NCBI GenBank assembly: GCA_951812925.1
Contig: OX638369.1
Coordinates: forward strand, 65,548,228 to 65,612,227
Direction: 5' to 3'
Length of the DNA: 64,000 nucleotides
Origin: Calliopum simillimum
Taxonomy: Eukaryota; Arthropoda; Insecta; Diptera; Lauxaniidae
The position numbers and the translations under genes are program-made. Of the stretch, positions 11,708-22,859 are shown one piece after another. Under the pieces are notes generated by a model that saw only the letters and a list, made by a program, of their open reading frames with translations, was not told the DNA's origin and ran no database searches. Positions within the stretch are counted from its first letter, which is position 1. Each line of letters begins with the position of its first letter.

Positions 11708-12250
11708 CGCCAAACCAATTTGGATGAAATTTTGTATGGAGATAGTGAGAGACCCTGAGAAGGATATAGGATAGTTTTTACCCCTAAAATCATCCTTAAA
11801 AGGGGTGAAAAGGGGGATGGAAGTTTGTATGGGGAATCAATAACCACTAAGCCAATTTAAATGAGATTTGTTGTGGAGATAGTGAGAGACCCTAGAAAGG
11901 ACATGATAGTACCTACCCCTCAAATCATCCTTAAAGAGAGTGAATAGGAGCATGGAAGTTTGAATGGGGAATCAATAACCCCTGAACCAATTTAGATTAA
12001 ATTTTATATAGAGATAGTGGGAGAGCATAAAAAGAATATATGATAGTTCCTACCCTTCAAATCATCCTTAAAGAGTGTTAAAAGGGGGATGGAAGTTTGA
12101 ATGGGGAATCAATAGCCGCTGAACAAATTTAGATGAAATTTGGTATGGAGATAGTAAGAGACTCTAGGAAAGGTATTGAATAGTTTCCACTCCTAAAATC
12201 ATCCTTAAAAGGGGTGGAAAGGGGAATGAAAGTTTGTATGGGGAATCAAT
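11708..12250 (+). repeat. 136-bp tandem repeat, four units, in Helitron 5' region
   Basis: Units begin near 11715, 11852, 11987 and 12124 (spacing 137, 135 and 137 bp). Each contains an AATTT(A/G)GAT-like start, AGATAGTGAGAGA, AAATCATCCTTAAA and GTATGGGGAATCAATA. Such minisatellite blocks are common near the 5' end of insect Helitrons. Confidence 0.75.
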
Positions 12251-12596
12251 AATTTTTGGATTACGTATCATTGACATATGTATGTGGAATTGATTTTGTA
12301 TTGTTGGTGTTTTTTTCTGTGTTTTCCCATTCGTCGCATAATCACTCTCTATGTAATATTTGAAAAGATGAACAGTTGAGCTGCCAAAAGTTTGTTTACA
12401 TTTTGAAAAATAATTAAAATTTGAAAAATAAATGAATACAAAACGTGTGAAATAAAAACAAATATTTAAATAAATATTAAAACTTATCTGAAATAGGATT
12501 TAAGCAATTGCTCTGAAGGTAGGTACATAGTTGAAGTACTCAGTGGTTGCTTATTTTATCCTTATTGGGTAGTTGCTCATTATTTATGCTGCCGAT

Positions 12597-13370
12597 ATGC
12601 CTCGCAAGCGTAAATCTAATTTAACGAGTAGCTCTAGCAGAGCTCGAGCTGCGAGAGTAGCTAGAAGTCAAGAATCCGAGGAGCAAACTCAGACCCGTCG
12701 TGCTTTAGCTGCCGAGCGTGCCGCAACTCACAGGGCTGCCGAGACCTTAGAGCAGACTCAAGCCCGCCAGGCCTTAGCTGTTGAGCACACCGCAACTCAC
12801 AGGGCTGCCGAGACCTTGGAGCAGACTCAAGCACGCCAGATTTTAGATGCCAATCGCCATGCCTCATCGATAGCTGCAGAGACGCTTGAAGAGTCTCAAA
12901 CACCACGTGCTTCAAATGCTGAACGGCAGACAGAAAGGAGACATGCGTTTACAATGAGTACGTGAAGGGCGTTTCACCAAGCCGCTTTTGAATATGATCC
13001 AATGATTGATTACAGTAACAATCGATTAGTTTTTATAGGCAGAATGAATAAAAAATGCATGCATTGTGAAGCGCTTAAGTGGAATGAAGAAACTCCAGGT
13101 ATGTGTTGTTCTGGTGGAAAAGTTTTGGTTCCAACGCTAGGTGAGCCAGAGGAACCACTTAAATCTTTACTTTTAAATGAAAGCAGTGAATCTCAGCAAA
13201 GGACGGTAAAACCAAAAACGTGGTTTATAAAAATGTGCTCAATTAAGTTAAATGGACTGTTCCAGAAAAAACTATCCACTATACAAAGACTACAGAAGAA
13301 AAGTATGCTGAAAATCTACAGAGTTCAAAAAATACCAGACCTTTCCGATGAAAAGCAGCTGGTGGCCTAA
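12597..13370 (+). pseudogene. Helitron Rep/helicase protein, N-terminal remnant
   Basis: A frame starting MPRKRKSN at 12597 continues to 13370 with one in-frame stop (TGA at 12963-12965). It opens with a basic stretch, then three degenerate repeats of about 25 residues (THRAAETLEQTQARQ type), then AAFEYDPMIDYSNNRLV and a zinc-knuckle-like segment with CMHC and GMCCSGGKV. That order is the usual start of insect Helitron helicase-like proteins. After about residue 200 the sequence no longer matches the family, and the Rep HUH motif and helicase motifs are missing. It is therefore a dead fragment left by internal deletion. Confidence 0.8.
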
Positions 13371-13718
13371 AATCAAGCCCGAAATTTGACTATTCCGTTA
13401 CAGACGATGAATTACACTAATGTACTGAAATATTTTATAAAAAATTAATGTTTGTTTTAGAATTATTTGTATTCTGTTGGTTCTGTATTCTACCCATACA
13501 TAAAACACAAATAAAAAATTTGGAAACAAAAGTTCATTATGGATTGATTCTATAATGGATGAAAAACAGAGTGGCAATTTTTTTATGGGATGGTTCTTAA
13601 ATAAATACATCTTACCTATTCACTCACATTTTGTAGATATTAATGAAACTTCGGAAAAAAAAGTCTAGGTTATTCGAAGTACTAATGCTACGCAGACGAA
13701 GTCGCGGGTAAAAGCTAG

Positions 13719-14204
13719 TAAAAATTATAAAAATTTATGCTTCAAATGATGAATTTTAAAATTTTTGTTTATCCACAATCAATGCAGGAACAGGTGCAAG
13801 TGAAACAGTTAGTTGAAATGTCATGAGTTAGAGCAGAGCAGAAAATTATATTTTACCGCTGCAGGATTTGAGAAAAATAGTAAAGAGAGTAAAAAAAAGC
13901 TTTTTGATTTCATGCAAAGCAGTTGCTTGTTCCCTTGCTGCGTGTACAGGAAAACAAGCTAGTGACAATTTTTTTTGTAATGTGTGTAGTAAACGGATAC
14001 ATTTAGAAGTAGTCGGTACCATACTCATGTTGAAAATATATAAAAAGTATAATTAAAAACATCTTATTGTCTTAAATTTGTCTTTAGACATTGAAGAAAT
14101 GCACTATTTTGGTATTCACTGTACTAAAGTTTAATTGAAAGCTTTTATATTTTGCATTAGCTACAAGCAAGTGAAGCAGACGTTGAATAGTACAAATGTT
14201 TTAA
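13719..14204. other. Intergenic, no gene recognised
   Basis: Flank of the Helitron. A short frame at 13868-14056 has several Cys residues but no recognisable domain. No other structure seen. Confidence 0.25.
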
Positions 14205-14693
14205 ATATGAGTCATGGTTTTCGAGATACAGCAAATTTTCGAAAATTTTTGCAGATTTTTTTAAGGCACTATTTTTCCAAGAACTGTATTATTAATACAT
14301 AGTTTTAGTAATAAATCATGAATGCCCAATTTATTTCTTTTCATTTGATTTGTAATTTGTACCTGATTTCCGCCATTAGCATATTTTTTTATAGAAAAAC
14401 AAGAAAAATAAATCAAAGAAATTTGTATGCAATTCACCAAAACATTACAATAGTACCTCAAAAATCATGACTCGGATTAAAAACTTTTAAATACCTCCCA
14501 TATGACTTTTATGTTATTAAAATTCATCAAGGGGTTCCGAACTTATACCGGTTTTCATAAAGCTATATCCCGATCTTCTGATGGCTATATCTCCGTTCGT
14601 TTTGCGAATTTCAAAAAATGGAACTATGAAAAGTTCAGAATAGTCCCAGGAATCTTACATTTTCCGGTGTTCTACCGAATCCCAACCACCCTG
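14205..14693 (+). mobile_element. Truncated copy of the 31000-31734 hairpin element
   Basis: Matches the interior and right arm of 31000-31734 in the same orientation: AATCAAGGGGTTC-type arm start, GGCTATATCTCCGTTCGTTT, and the terminus CCGGTGTTCTACCGAATCCC ending in CCAACCACCCTG. The left arm is missing, so this copy is truncated. The 105-codon frame across it is a by-product of the repeat. Confidence 0.65.
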
Positions 14694-15114
14694 CATACAA
14701 AAAGTTGCGAGTACTTGCTTTATATTCGGTTACCTGCAGATTTAGAAAGAAAAATTAAGCATCACTGTAAACTATTATTTGAAAAATGTCAAACTTATTT
14801 GAAAAATAATTTAAATTAAACACAAACAAGGAATGAATTTTAACTAAGATCGTCGCCAGCAAAATGGTAAATAAAATTATTATTTTATTTAATACATCTG
14901 AATCCATTTTAATGTTTAATTACAGGGATCGGTATAAATGTCAAAATTATTGCAAGCACTGATTTCAGACAGTTTTTGATGAGCTTGCATGAAAAAGAAG
15001 AAAAGAGCAAAAAGCTTTAAAAATTGCCTGCAAGTCCCGCATTGATTGTGGATGGGGCATTAAGAAATTAAAATCTCCGCACTCTGAAGTAGGTTTGAAT
15101 TCATTGCAGACATC
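14694..15114. other. Intergenic, no gene recognised
   Basis: AT-rich sequence with no supported gene. It leads into the minus-strand coding relic. Confidence 0.25.
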
Positions 15115-15211
15115 TTACAAGACTTTGTCATCTATCATGTCCCCAAAGTTCTGAATGTAGTCATTGTAGATGACATAATCGTTAACGAAAATGTCTTCGA
15201 CGACTATTGGC

Positions 15212-15214
<3 letters not shown>

Positions 15215-15259
<45 letters not shown>

Positions 15260-15286
15260 TGTGTGTGTGTGTGTATGTGTGTGTGT
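15215..15286 (+). repeat. (GT)n microsatellite, 72 bp
   Basis: Nearly pure GT repeat with two TATG interruptions. It lies inside the minus-strand coding relic, where it reads as alternating His-Thr. Confidence 0.95.
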
Positions 15287-15756
15287 ACACTTCGAATAAA
15301 ATTATTCATAGCATTCATGTGTCTGTTAGAAACTCCAGTAGTCACTTGGTAGTTATCTAAATTTTCAGCGGTGAAAACTAATTCTTTCTCTTTTTTTTAG
15401 TTCAAAATTATTCGAGTTTTTTTACCTAAGGTATCTAAATGAATTTCACCATCTTTCAGGGTACTTTCATTAGTTTTTTTTGTTAATAATGTTGATAATA
15501 ATTGATTTTGCTGTTTATCAGGTAATTTATCTACAATTTTTAAAACATTATCTCGAGCTTTAGAGGAGGATGGGCCTGAGCAAGTGTGATTTAAACGTTT
15601 ACCTACATTTTGAAAGCAAAAATTGCAAATACATATCAGAAGTTCTAGTTAGGGTTTTCTTTACGTTTTGGGAGCTGCACATTATTTTTGTTACCTTCAA
15701 TAACAGTATTCACATCAATTGCATTAAAAACTTCGCGCTTATGTCCTCGACCTTTA

Positions 15757-16431
15757 AGGGGACATTCGCTTTTGTAATTGAAAACAAAAAACACTTTTTA
15801 AAAATTTTATTATGAAAAAACTATTATATTTATTGACAAAATTTCTTTTGAACATTGTTAAGTATTGTCCAAAAAATATGAAAACAATTTTATTTTTTTA
15901 TTTTTAGTTTCTCTTGGCTGCTGTAGAGGGCGTCATCCAAAAGTTACTTTTCAAACTGGTAGGAAATTTTTCTCCGAATCTACTCGACGGATTTTAAAAA
16001 ACCAAAAAGCATTCCTCTGAAAGTTTTAAAAAATACGCCCCCTTTTTTTATGGAGCATTTTTTGAGGTTAAGTCCCTCAATTTTTTCGCATTTTTCATAA
16101 GTATTCATACAAAAACTTCAAAATATAAAAAAGTATGCATTTTAAAGGCTTATTGTATAGTTTTGGGTCTCAAGAATAAAATCCATTTTGAATTTTTCAA
16201 AAATCTATTACAGGAGGTCTAAAATATTTCCTTCCGTTTAAAAAGTAACTTTTGGATGGCGCCCTCTACATCAGCTAAGGGAAACTAAAAATAGAAAAAA
16301 AAGTTTTTTTCATATTTCTTAAACAGTTTAACAATGTCCAAAAGAAATTTTGTCAATAAATATAATAGTTTTTTCATAATAAAATTTTTAAAAAGTGTTT
16401 CTCTTTTCAATTACAAAAGCGAATGTCCCCT
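15757..16431. mobile_element. 675-bp hairpin element with TTA target duplication
   Basis: Ends are inverted over about 200 bp, starting AGGGGACATTCGCTTTTGTA. TTA occurs directly outside both ends (15754-15756 and 16432-16434). A 3-bp TTA duplication is typical of PIF/Harbinger elements, though the family assignment is only inferred. The arms also contain TAGAGGGCG(T/C)CATCCAAAAG. No transposase. It interrupts the coding relic on the minus strand, and removing it with one TTA rejoins matching protein sequence. Confidence 0.75.
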
Positions 16432-16910
16432 TTATAATTTTGGAGTGAGATTTATATCGGGCTGTTAAACAAAAATAGCAATGGCAAATCATGTTACCTC
16501 TAGTGGGTTTGGGTAAATTAAGATCTTCGTAATTGGGCATCTTTGGAAGGGGCCTTTTTTTATTATTATTTTCATGCTCACTGATACTATGTCGGCAAGA
16601 GGTACAAATACTTGTAGGAAATTTAGCGTTAGATAAATCAAATTTTTCATTAATATGTTTTTTTATCAAATTATAAATTTTATCAGTGACGGAAAATACA
16701 GAGTTTATTTTTTCCAAAAATGATTTTTCTACCACAAGGTGCACATAATTTTACCCTATTTTCATCATGGGTGAAATAATACTTAATTTCCATTTTGAGT
16801 TGCAATTAAGCAATTAATAGTTATGCGTAAGAAAGACAGTGTTCAAACAATGTTGACTCAACAAATTTTAAATAAAATCAAATTCAAACAAAATCGTTCG
16901 GGAATGTATA

Positions 16911-17632
16911 TTAGGCCGGGTCAAATTTTTTTGCGGCAAAGAGTATAGCAACAAAACAATCTACGAAAAATTCTAAGAAACTTTGCCCAAGAAACCAAGG
17001 GACAAAAATCAATATCGTGCCGCCGAAAATTGCGTTGAAGTTTTGTATTCAATAAAAAAAACAAAAAATTCAAATACTTTGAATAATTTTATATGAAACA
17101 AGTAAAAAAAAATTTGAATTTTTTCTTTTTCTTAAAGGCACTTCAGACTATCTGAGAAGTCATATGAGTTTTCTTATGTTTTTCTATTTGATTTTTTATC
17201 TGTGAAATTTTTATTGTTTTCAATTTATTTTGTTCAAATTGTTTTAATTTTTTATTTTTCAAACAACAATTAAAAATTTGAAAACTCCTATGACTTCTCT
17301 TTTCAAATAGATTCAAATCTAATGCCAAAATAACTCATATGAGTTTTCTTCTGATAAATCATTTGTGTAATAAATTTACATTCACACCATCAGAGTTGCC
17401 ATATTTGACAACTCATAAGAGTTTCTGTATGACTTCTCAGATAGTCTGAAGCGGCTTTTATTGTATTTTATAGTACTACATACAAAACTTCAACGCAATT
17501 TACGGCGGCTCGATATTGATTTTAGAATCATAGTTTTTTCTTGGGCAAAGTTTTTCAGAAGTTTCCATAGATTTTTTTGTTGCTATACTCTTTGCCAATT
17601 TTTTGCCTCCCGAACAAATTGACCCGGCCTAA
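16911..17632. mobile_element. 722-bp hairpin element with 6-bp target duplication
   Basis: Ends are inverted over about 150 bp and begin TTAGGCCGGGTCAA. The hexamer TGTATA lies directly outside both ends (16905-16910 and 17633-17638). A second inverted pair lies inside: ACTATCTGAGAAGTCATATG at about 17147-17166 against about 17427-17446. Non-coding. The superfamily is not clear from the TIR. Confidence 0.7.
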
Positions 17633-17638
17633 TGTATA

Positions 17639-18858
17639 TGTTCTACTTTACGCTTTCGATTGCAGGTAACACAATTTACATGCGCCACCTATTGGTGAAC
17701 TTTTGAATTATTGATTTCAAAGTTTGAGTTTGAGTTTCCTGCGTTCTCTAATGTTTAAGTTGGTTTTACCACCTAAAAATGCAAAAATCAAGACACGAAA
17801 TTGTATTCTTGCCCATGAGATAGGTGGGGAGAACCACACAAAATTAACGTTTGTAAATTCCGTATGCGAATATGGCATATTGGGACCATTTTTCGTTATT
17901 GCACCATGTTTGGAACATCGTGTGCTGCTCTCCGGTACAAAGTAAAATAAGTAAACTGGGCTCACTGCTTTATTTCCTAGAACCCAGTCAGTCTTTTTTT
18001 CGGAATAGTTTTTGTCTTGTGGCATCATTAAAGCCGCGGTGTTACGTCGCCTTAAAGATGATATAAAAAAATCGGCGGCTCCTAGGAAAAAATAAAAGAA
18101 ATGATGACAGAGGTTGAACTAACAGATACAGGGAAAATTTGGTACAAAACCTTTCCTTCTTGAAGAAGTGCACCTGCATCAGCAAACACTCTAAATCTTG
18201 CAAATGCTATGATGGAGCTACGTAAATGCAATGTTCATCCAGATTTGCACAAATACCATGTCACACAGTGCGTTGAGCCCATACAAAAAATGGTCAAAAA
18301 TAGAAGGAGAGGTTGGATATTCATGAAATTTGGTACTTTAAATAATTTGGGGCTGCTGAGCTCAAAAATGATTTCAGATTGTTGTAATCTTTACAGTTTT
18401 GCTAAAAACCAGGTGTTTAGGACGATTTTCTTAAGTCCCATGTATAACAATTTTTTTATTTATCTTCAAAATATGTGTTTTTGTAATATACGTAGTAGAA
18501 ATAATGTTTTATGTACTTTTGAAACCATTTGTCTTAATTAAAACAAAAAAAAATTTTCAACATAAATATTGTATATTTCATGTAAATTTTTCATTTTAAG
18601 CATTTTTTTAAAAAAAAAAAATATTTGTAGGACGAAGTAGGAAAAGTTATTTGCAGTTCCTGATTATATAGAATCAGTACTAGAAGACTAAAAAAAAAAC
18701 GGCACTTATTTTTATAAGATTTGGTTTGTTTTTCATTGAAATTTGTCAATTTCCGAAGTTTTTCGTTTGATAATATATATTAAAACCACCTCAATATATA
18801 CTAAATTATATATCTTCAAACATTTTTTAATTTTATTTATTTACCTAAATATTATTTA
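17639..18858. other. Intergenic with a 60-bp inverted block
   Basis: No gene recognised. The 60-bp block at 17730-17789 is inverted relative to 10850-10909. Frames at 17717-18541 have no family resemblance that I can support, though 18010-18080 shows slightly coding-like composition. Confidence 0.3.
17730..17789 (-). repeat. 60-bp block, inverted copy of 10850-10909
   Basis: 59 of 60 bases match the reverse complement of the block 6.8 kb upstream. The Helitron, the coding relic and two hairpin elements lie between the copies. Confidence 0.7.
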
Positions 18859-19448
18859 GGGGAAAGTGGGGAATCGTGGGCCATGGGGAATCGTGGGACA
18901 CCGCCACCTTTTGGCAGTGTGTCGAGATAATTAGTTAAATGCAACTGTAATCGTTTTCCCTTAGCCTCAACTTATTTTTACATTGGTTGTTGACAAACGT
19001 ACGCGTTTGATTTGCTTTGTACGATACTCGCCCAAAAAAAAGTATCTGCAAAACATTTTTTGCGTGTTTGATTTCCATCATTCTTGGACGAATCGCTACG
19101 ACAAAACACAGGTAAATATGTTTTTTATTATCGTTAGAGCTTTGCCTTTCAACATACAAAAGGTGCGTTTTTTTCGGCATTCTATCTGGACTTTCTTTAG
19201 CACTTTACGATAAATGTATGGGAAAGCAACAACAAATAGCGCTAAGCTAATGCACGTCAAATTAAAGTGGTAAGCTCCGCGGCTAAATATTGTTGCCGTT
19301 TGACACCGTTTTTTATTGATTATTAATCGGGTTTTTTTAATCGGTAATTGTGACTTCGCACTTGTTATCGATTGTAAGTTGACATTTGTGTATTGTTGAC
19401 ATTTGTATTGTTTTTTTTATTAAAAAATATTAAGAAGTGTAATTGAAA

Positions 19449-21984
19449 ATGGCTAAAACTCGTTCAAAACTTAAGCGTCATACCAAAGGTAAAAGCTGGT
19501 GACGAGGCCTTTCGTCAACTTCAAATCCAGAGCAGATGAAACATCGGATGAAGGCAAAGTCGCGTTTCTTTCAACCAAATTTGAATATGGGTAAGAAAAT
19601 TGCTTTATTCAGTAAAAAAAAATGCATTAATTTATAAATTATAGTGGCAGGAGATGCAGATGCAACTGGCCTAACATTGGAAGCGGTGCAAAAACATGAA
19701 CAGCGTCAAATGTACAACGCCGAAGCCACAGTAAATGACATCGCAGGAAGCTTGAAATCTTTCAATATGGATGATGATGCTGATGAGGATATGTCCGAAA
19801 CACAACACGGCACATTTAAGACTTTCAAAACATTTGCATCCAACTACAGCACTTGTACCAACATGAGCTTTAAAAAATTGCCCGTCGGCTTTAGAGGTTC
19901 TTCAGATTTGCATAAGGAAATGTTGGCCATATTAACAGCGCTGACGGAAATAATAAAAGAACGTGGCGGTACAGAATCATCTACAGAATATTTTATTTTA
20001 TTAATGCAACGAATAAAGGCAAGCACTGAGGAGCAGGATATTATTGCTGGTGTGTCTTTATTGGGTATGGGTGCACAAGACTATGCGACCTGGAGTTATA
20101 GCTCAACTTGGCAGTATATTGATGCGATACTTTCATTTACGACGCATTTAAAACCAAAAGTAGGTAGTTTTTGATTAATTTTTCAATTATGTACTTACTA
20201 AATTCTTTTAATATACATAGATACGCAAAGCAGCACAACATGCAATTGTGTCCATAGTACATGGCAGTTCATTTATGACAACTTCCAACTCTAATGATAA
20301 AAATGGTGATGACAATGAGGCATCTGCAGCAACCAGTACTAATGGAAATTAAATAAAAATAAAATCTCATCCTGCTAGCTAATGATGCTGCTAGCATGCA
20401 CTCTGGTAAATCTTCTACCTCGCGTTATAGTGCTGGTGACAAGGGTATACAGTAATGCAGTTTCGATGAAATCGGATTATACATACGGTGACCAACCGTC
20501 CTGTATTTCCGGGGATAGTTCTGTATTTCGGCTACTTGTCCCCGGAATTTATTTGAGAAATACGGGACATACAAATGTTCTGTATTTAATTTTGTGTCCC
20601 CTATTTGTCCTGTATTTGCACAGTTCATTTATTAATATGTATAAAAATCAATAAAAACATTGTATAATAAAAAATTGTTTAGCTAATTCATCACAATATG
20701 AAGTTGCATATTTTCATATTTTTATCAATAGCTTAAAAACCTCTTGAAAATATGCAAACTTATGGAATCATTTCATAAACGGCTCTTTGACAATTAACAA
20801 CTGAAATATCAAAATCTTCAGTATACGTATAACCTTTTTTTGGCTTGTAAAAATTGTTGAGTTTAGCTTGAGTGTGCCAGGATCAAATGCTTCCACGGAA
20901 AAAATTTTCTCCATTATGAATATAACGTACGTATATACACAGCTTCGAGCAGCACCATGCGCAGGATTTGCTCTGGAAGAGGTTTTTCATATAGATCCAT
21001 AGTATTACATTTTATTCAATTCATATATAATTTATATGGAAAAAAGACCTTCCTTGGGGGGGGGGGGGCGTTGAGCCTCCAAAACCCTCTACGTGTGACA
21101 CTTAAAACTATTTTGATAACAAAATGTAATTATCATTTAAACTGTATCGAGCTTAAAGAATATTTGAGGTCCCACAGACACATTTTAAAAATAATTTCTT
21201 TTGCCAAAAAATACTAAGAGCCGTTTTCACAATATCTGGGTAAAATTCAATTGATATAAATTTTATATAAAATTTCATATCAAAGTGCCAGTTAAGGTTA
21301 AAGCCAATTTAAATGCAATGCAATTAAAAGAAATAAATGTTTTTATTAACGAGCAATAAATAAAGTTTAAATTTTTACATTTACGAAGAAAATTGTACAG
21401 TTGAGGTCCTCGTACGTAGGTATACTTTTGCGCTTTGAAGGAGGTTACATTAAGAGGTGAAAATCTTTTGTTTTTGCTCACCAGTCATTGTTTGCCTCAA
21501 TATTTATGTGTCCCCGATTTGTCCCCGATTTTTCGCCGACTGTCCCCGATTGTCCCCGTTTTTTTTCGCATAAATATCGTTTTGTCCCCGATTTTGCTCA
21601 AACAGACATGGTCACCGTAATTATACAGCTAAATCGGGCAAATCAGCAAATTCAGGTTCACTACTACTACTCATCGAAAAAGGCAAAAGGTGATACGAAA
21701 AAAAAAGGCAAAGTAGATCCATACACTAACATACCATTGAGTAGAAATTCCTTAAATAAACGGTAAAATGAGTTGAGACTATTCAAAATCATAATCTTAA
21801 TAATGAATTCTTTTTTAATTTGATATATAGTTCACGTGCCCAAAATTCACGTGCGATTAAAAACGCTGTTAAAAATTCACGCAAAGGAGCATTCAAAGGT
21901 GTGAAAAACAAGATACAAAAATCTTATAAAAAAGAAATGATTGCGGGTTTCTTTTTGAAATCTAAAGTTGATATTTTATTGTAA
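19449..21984 (+). pseudogene. RRP12-like ribosome-biogenesis gene fragment
   Basis: RRP12 is a nucleolar HEAT-repeat protein of about 1300 residues needed for ribosomal subunit maturation and export. Here the start is MAKTRSKLKRHTKGKSW, followed by a TGA stop. Exon 1 is 19449-19590 and exon 2 19645-20159, with KEMLAILTALTEII, GGTESSTEYFILLMQ and EEQDIIAGVSLLGMG joined straight to AQDYATWSYSS. About 70 residues normally between these last two are deleted. Exon 3 begins at 20221 (IRKAAQHAIVSIVHGSSFMT). It passes a TAA near 20350 and is split by a hAT insertion. C-terminal-like sequence (IPLSRNSLNKR) follows at about 21730, then an intron (21763-21830) and a basic tail to 21984. The central several hundred residues are absent. 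Introns are kept with good GT-AG ends. The upstream 19200-19440 may be the gene's promoter, with a TATCGATT box. Confidence 0.75.
20484..21619. mobile_element. 1136-bp non-autonomous hAT element
   Basis: Terminal inverted repeat TACGGTGACCA at both ends and a perfect 8-bp target duplication ATTATACA (20476-20483 and 21620-21627), diagnostic of hAT. Subterminal regions carry repeated TGTCCC(C)GATT / CTGTATTT motifs. There is a G run of about 14 at 21055-21068. No transposase. It is inserted in the RRP12-like fragment. A decayed relative surrounds the mariner at 3926. Confidence 0.85.
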
Positions 21985-22263
21985 AAAGCTTGTAAAAAAA
22001 AACAGTTTGAAAGCAAGGCGTGTTAAATTAATTACTGTATAAAATAAAGTTCATTATTACTATTTAAACTAAATAATTCATATTTTTTAAAAGTTTATAG
22101 TTATTTGGAACGTTAAACACATTAAAAGTATTAAAATAACTTCTGGCTGTAAATGACCTGAGAAAATTGCTGAATACATTTATTTTTGCATACAAAAGTT
22201 GAACTCGTCTTTGAATGAATAACACATACAGTTTATTTAAATCGTCAAAGTATTGCTTCTCAA

Positions 22264-22641
22264 TCAGGCCTGTTCTGTAATCCTCGTGGTTTCAATTACT
22301 TTTCACTTAGGAGGGTTTTTTGATGAAAATGGTGAGTCACACGATAAAAAGTATTAAAATCTTTTTTGAGGAAAATTACAGATTCTACAAATAACATTGA
22401 CTTGCATCAACAAAAAAGTAACCGTTTAGGAAACGTTCTTAAAAAACTGCAAAAAGTCGAAAAATTCGACTTTAGCGAATATTTACTTTTTAATAAATAC
22501 TAATGAATATTATTTGTAGAACCTGTAATTTTCCACAAAAAAAGATTCTTATACTTTTTATAGTGTGAGTCACCATTTTCATAGAAAAAACCACCTAAGT
22601 GAAAAGTAATTGAAACCACGAGGATTACAGAACAGGCCTGA
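22264..22641. mobile_element. 378-bp foldback MITE
   Basis: Arms of about 130 bp are inverted copies starting TCAGGCCTGTTCTGTAATCC, with a centre of about 100 bp that itself contains a GTCGAAAAATTCGAC hairpin. No clear target duplication and no coding. It separates the RRP12-like tail from the minus-strand coding fragments. Confidence 0.7.
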
Positions 22642-22811
22642 ATATTAGTCGTTTTCCACTTATCATCTGGATTGACTCCAGCCATTGCCTCCTCACGAAG
22701 ATACAATTTATTCTTGTCATCTAATAAAATTATCGTATGCGTACGACTGCCATTACTGGCTTCTGGTATATGCACCAGAAGGTTCTCCACAATTTGGTGC
22801 TCGTCGTTCAT
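22640..22811 (-). pseudogene. Coding-like fragment of an unidentified gene
   Basis: Read leftwards from 22811: MNDEHQIVENLLVHIPEASN, then GSRTHTIILLDDKNKLYLRE and EAMAGVNPDDKWKTTN, running up to the edge of the foldback MITE. The composition and lack of stops look like a real protein exon. I do not recognise the protein. It lies directly downstream of the p32 fragment on the same strand but does not resemble any part of p32, so it may come from a third gene. Confidence 0.4.
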
Positions 22812-22859
22812 GATAAACTATTACCAAAACCAAAGTAGCGACCTTCTTCATATTGATCA

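Larger units (their letters stand above)
11645..13718 (+). mobile_element. Helitron, internally deleted
   Basis: The 5' end TCTATACTAATATTATAAAT and the 3' end (ACGAAGTCGCGGGTAAAAG, then CTAG at 13715-13718, followed by T) are classic insect Helitron termini, inserted between A and T without target duplication. Inside are four tandem 135-137-bp units near the 5' end and a broken Rep/helicase N-terminal frame. At 2.07 kb it is far shorter than an autonomous Helitron (usually 5 kb or more), so most of the Rep and helicase domains are gone. Confidence 0.8.
15115..16744 (-). pseudogene. Decayed cysteine-containing protein, family unknown
   Basis: Reading leftwards from 16744, a coding-like frame gives a lysine-rich start, then SICTSCRHSI, PLPKMPNYEDLNLPKPTRG and ICHCYFCLTARYKSHS. 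It is then cut by a TTA-flanked element (15757-16431). Beyond it the protein resumes with GRGHKREVFNAIDVNTV, a stop, then (after frame changes) CICNFCFQNVGKRLNHTCSG, KIVDKLPDKQQNQLL and DNYQVTTGVSNRHMNAMNNF. A long (GT)n tract replaces the following part before a last short piece. The paired Cys motifs suggest zinc binding. I do not recognise the family; a transposon-encoded protein is possible. Several frameshifts and a stop make it non-functional. Confidence 0.55.

Noticed and set aside
15115..15345. 76-codon frame with a His-Thr run as a distinct gene
   Set aside because: The His-Thr run is the GT microsatellite; the flanking residues belong to the decayed minus-strand relic.
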